Source: an uncultured Gemmatimonadota bacterium (GTDB lineage Bacteria > Gemmatimonadota > Gemmatimonadetes > Gemmatimonadales > Gemmatimonadaceae). From it: a stretch of DNA of 6,250 nt. Positions within the stretch are counted from its first letter, which is position 1. Each line of letters opens with the position of its first letter. This document shows, in pieces, positions 4,771-6,250 of the stretch. The stretch is from contig CAMLEQ010000234.1 of assembly GCA_946479015.1 (NCBI GenBank), forward strand, positions 1-6,250, given 5' to 3'. The notes beneath the pieces were generated by a model, which saw nothing but the letters and a program-made list of their open reading frames with translations, was not told the origin of the DNA and ran no database searches. The position numbers and the translations under genes are program-made.

Positions 4771-6177
4771 ATGATCCGGAATCGCGCGTTCGCACCCCTC
4801 GCCGCGCTGGCGTTGAGCGCGGCGCTCGCCATCCCCATCGCCTGCAGCGACGGCACCGCGCCGGGCGGCGGGAACGGCAACGGGAGCACGTCGGTGCTCC
4901 TCACCGACGCTCCCTTCCCGTACGACTCGCTCCAGAGCGTGAACGTGTACGTGGTGAGCATCGCCGCCTCGGTGACCGGCGACACCACCGCCGGCGCGCC
5001 GTGGGTGACCATCGCGGAGCCGCACCGCGCGTTCGACATGCTCGACCTCCAGAACGGGCGCACCGCGCTCGCGGGAGCGGCGGACATCCCCGCCGGCGAG
5101 TACAAGGCCGTGCGCATGGTCATCGACACCGACTCCTCCAGCATCATCACGAAGGACGGGCTCGACGCCTCGGTCGACTGGCAGTCGAGCGCGGGGCGTC
5201 CGGTGCTGTACGCGCTCGTGGAGCGCCCGGTGTCCGTCCCCGAGGATGGCGCGTCGATCGTGATCGACTTCGACGTGGGGCGCAGCTTCCTCTGTCCGAT
5301 CGAGGGGTGCTCGAGCTTCATCTTCTCTCCCGTGCTGCGCGCCGTGGACGAGGCGGCCACGGGATCGGTGTCCGGCACGGTGCGCGCGAACGGCGGGGCG
5401 GCGGTGCCGCACGCCACGATCACCATCTTCACCGACTCCACGCAGGCGCCGGGACCCTGGTTCGCGATGGCCACCGGCCAGACGGACGACCAGGGGGCGT
5501 ACAAGATCATGTACGTTCCGCCGGGGAGCTACATCCTGCGCGCCGATCCCCCCGCGGGCTCCGGACTCTCCGCGGGCTTCCTCTTCCACGTGACCGTCAC
5601 CGCCGGCGAGGAGACGGCCGGCCAGGGGATCACGGTGTGGGAGTCGAGCTCCGCCGGCGGCGACTCGGCGGCGGTGGGATCGGTGTCGGTGACGCCGGCG
5701 TCGGCCTCCGGCGACGCGGGAGGGGTGGTGCAGCTCTACGGGATCGCGTACGACTCGGGCGGGCAGCCCGTTCCCGCCGCGATCCACTGGTCGAGCAGCG
5801 CGCCGGCGGTGGCGGCGGTGGACACCGCCGGCACCGTGCACCTGCTCTCCGAGGGGACGGCGACCATCACGGCGAGCGCCGGCGCGGCGGTGGCGCAGTC
5901 GACGATCACCGTGCGCCCCGCCGGCGTGCCGGTGGCGTCGGTGACGGTGGACCCGGCGACGTCGACGCTCGCGGTGAACGACAGCGTCCAGCTCCACGCG
6001 ACGCTGCGCGACGCGGACGGCCACGTGCTGTCGCGCGGCGTCACGTGGAGCTCGAGCGACTCCACGGTGGCGAGAGTGTTCTTCGATGGGCTGGTGCAGG
6101 CGGTGAAGTCAGGCTCGGCGACGATCACGGCGAGCAGTGAAGGAGTTTCGGGGACGGGGAGGGTGACGGTGCAGTAG
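4771..6177 (+). CDS. Predicted lipoprotein with DUF4382, carboxypeptidase-regulatory-like and two Big2 domains
   Basis: This 468-residue exported protein begins with basic MIRNR, a hydrophobic stretch (6-24) and C25 followed by Ser-Asp. That fits a lipoprotein signal, although the -3 residue is Pro, so the lipobox is imperfect. A Gly/Asn-rich tether (31-39) precedes a DUF4382 domain (about 40-192), recognisable from SVLLTDAPFPYDSLQSVNVY and the DIPAGEYKAVRMVID segment. C175 and C180 could form a disulfide in it. A carboxypeptidase-regulatory-like beta-sandwich follows (about 198-288; SGTVRANGGAAVPHATITIF, YKIMYVPPGSYILRADPP). Two bacterial Ig-like Big2 repeats end the protein (about 302-383 and 386-467), each with a WSSS motif and a TATITAS/SATITAS strand. 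All domains are non-catalytic, so a surface adhesion, binding or structural role is likely; ligands are unknown. It is transcribed divergently from the sigma operon, which makes it a candidate target of that sigma factor, though no ECF promoter is evident. Confidence 0.9.
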   Translation: MIRNRAFAPLAALALSAALAIPIACSDGTAPGGGNGNGSTSVLLTDAPFPYDSLQSVNVYVVSIAASVTGDTTAGAPWVTIAEPHRAFDMLDLQNGRTALAGAADIPAGEYKAVRMVIDTDSSSIITKDGLDASVDWQSSAGRPVLYALVERPVSVPEDGASIVIDFDVGRSFLCPIEGCSSFIFSPVLRAVDEAATGSVSGTVRANGGAAVPHATITIFTDSTQAPGPWFAMATGQTDDQGAYKIMYVPPGSYILRADPPAGSGLSAGFLFHVTVTAGEETAGQGITVWESSSAGGDSAAVGSVSVTPASASGDAGGVVQLYGIAYDSGGQPVPAAIHWSSSAPAVAAVDTAGTVHLLSEGTATITASAGAAVAQSTITVRPAGVPVASVTVDPATSTLAVNDSVQLHATLRDADGHVLSRGVTWSSSDSTVARVFFDGLVQAVKSGSATITASSEGVSGTGRVTVQ

Positions 6178-6191
6178 CGGGTGTAGGACCT

Positions 6192-6206
6192 GGTGGCTGG
6201 ACCACC
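6192..6206 (+). terminator. Small hairpin after the lipoprotein gene
   Basis: GGTGG (6192-6196) pairs with CCACC (6202-6206) around a 5-nt loop, beginning 14 nt after the stop codon. No T run follows, so it may be a weak or Rho-assisted terminator or simply an mRNA 3' structure. Confidence 0.25.
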
Positions 6207-6242
6207 GAACAACGCGTGTGGCGTGTGGGAGACTGACGGGAA

Positions 6243-6249
6243 GAGGAGG
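6243..6249 (+). promoter_or_regulatory. Likely ribosome-binding site of a gene beyond the right edge
   Basis: GAGGAGG is a near-perfect Shine-Dalgarno sequence at the very end of the window. If real, a plus-strand start codon should lie about 5-9 nt past position 6249. No coding sequence for it is visible here. Confidence 0.35.
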
Positions 6250-6250
6250 G

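Noticed and set aside
4678..6024. Long minus-strand open frame opposite the lipoprotein gene
   Set aside because: It is His/Arg/Gly-rich with no domain signal and lies antisense to a gene with recognisable domains.

Overview
The window is very GC-rich, with long G/C-only stretches and G or C at most third codon positions. The genes suggest a GC-rich Gram-negative bacterium, and the combination resembles Gemmatimonadota or a related soil lineage. That combination is secreted proteins with isoamylase-early-set/CBM48 domains beside ECF sigma factors, and lipoproteins built from DUF4382, carboxypeptidase-regulatory and Big2 domains. The taxonomic placement is inferred from gene style; no marker gene is present.

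Layout. Positions 1-130 are non-coding. They hold a possible intrinsic terminator for a gene to the left and an extreme homopolymer block ending in a run of 31 C. Positions 131-1579 (+) encode a group II PLP-dependent decarboxylase with its active-site residues intact. It converges on a four-gene minus-strand operon (4674 down to 1608), and a GC-rich hairpin lies at the junction. In transcription order the operon encodes: (1) an ECF sigma factor; (2) a single-pass membrane protein placed like an anti-sigma factor, with a CBM48/AMPK-type glycan-binding domain predicted on the periplasmic side; (3) a small secreted alpha-helical protein of unknown function; (4) a secreted beta-rich protein ending in a second CBM48-like domain. 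The genes overlap by 8 nt, overlap by 4 nt, and are separated by 4 nt, so they are almost certainly co-transcribed and translationally coupled. Divergent from the operon, across 96 nt, is a predicted lipoprotein of 468 aa (4771-6177, +) with DUF4382, carboxypeptidase-regulatory-like and two Big2 domains. The last 73 nt hold a small hairpin and a purine-rich ribosome-binding-like sequence for a gene beyond the edge.

How the parts may work together. The operon reads as a cell-envelope signalling unit. The sigma factor would be held by the membrane protein, whose outer domain resembles a carbohydrate sensor. The two secreted products, one carrying the same kind of domain, would be partners or effectors. 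This resembles in logic the clostridial SigI/RsgI systems, where an anti-sigma factor carries an extracellular carbohydrate-binding module, but with an ECF sigma factor and a CBM48 fold. The glycan-sensing role is a hypothesis: CBM48/E-set folds also occur without sugar binding. The decarboxylase has no evident functional tie to the operon.
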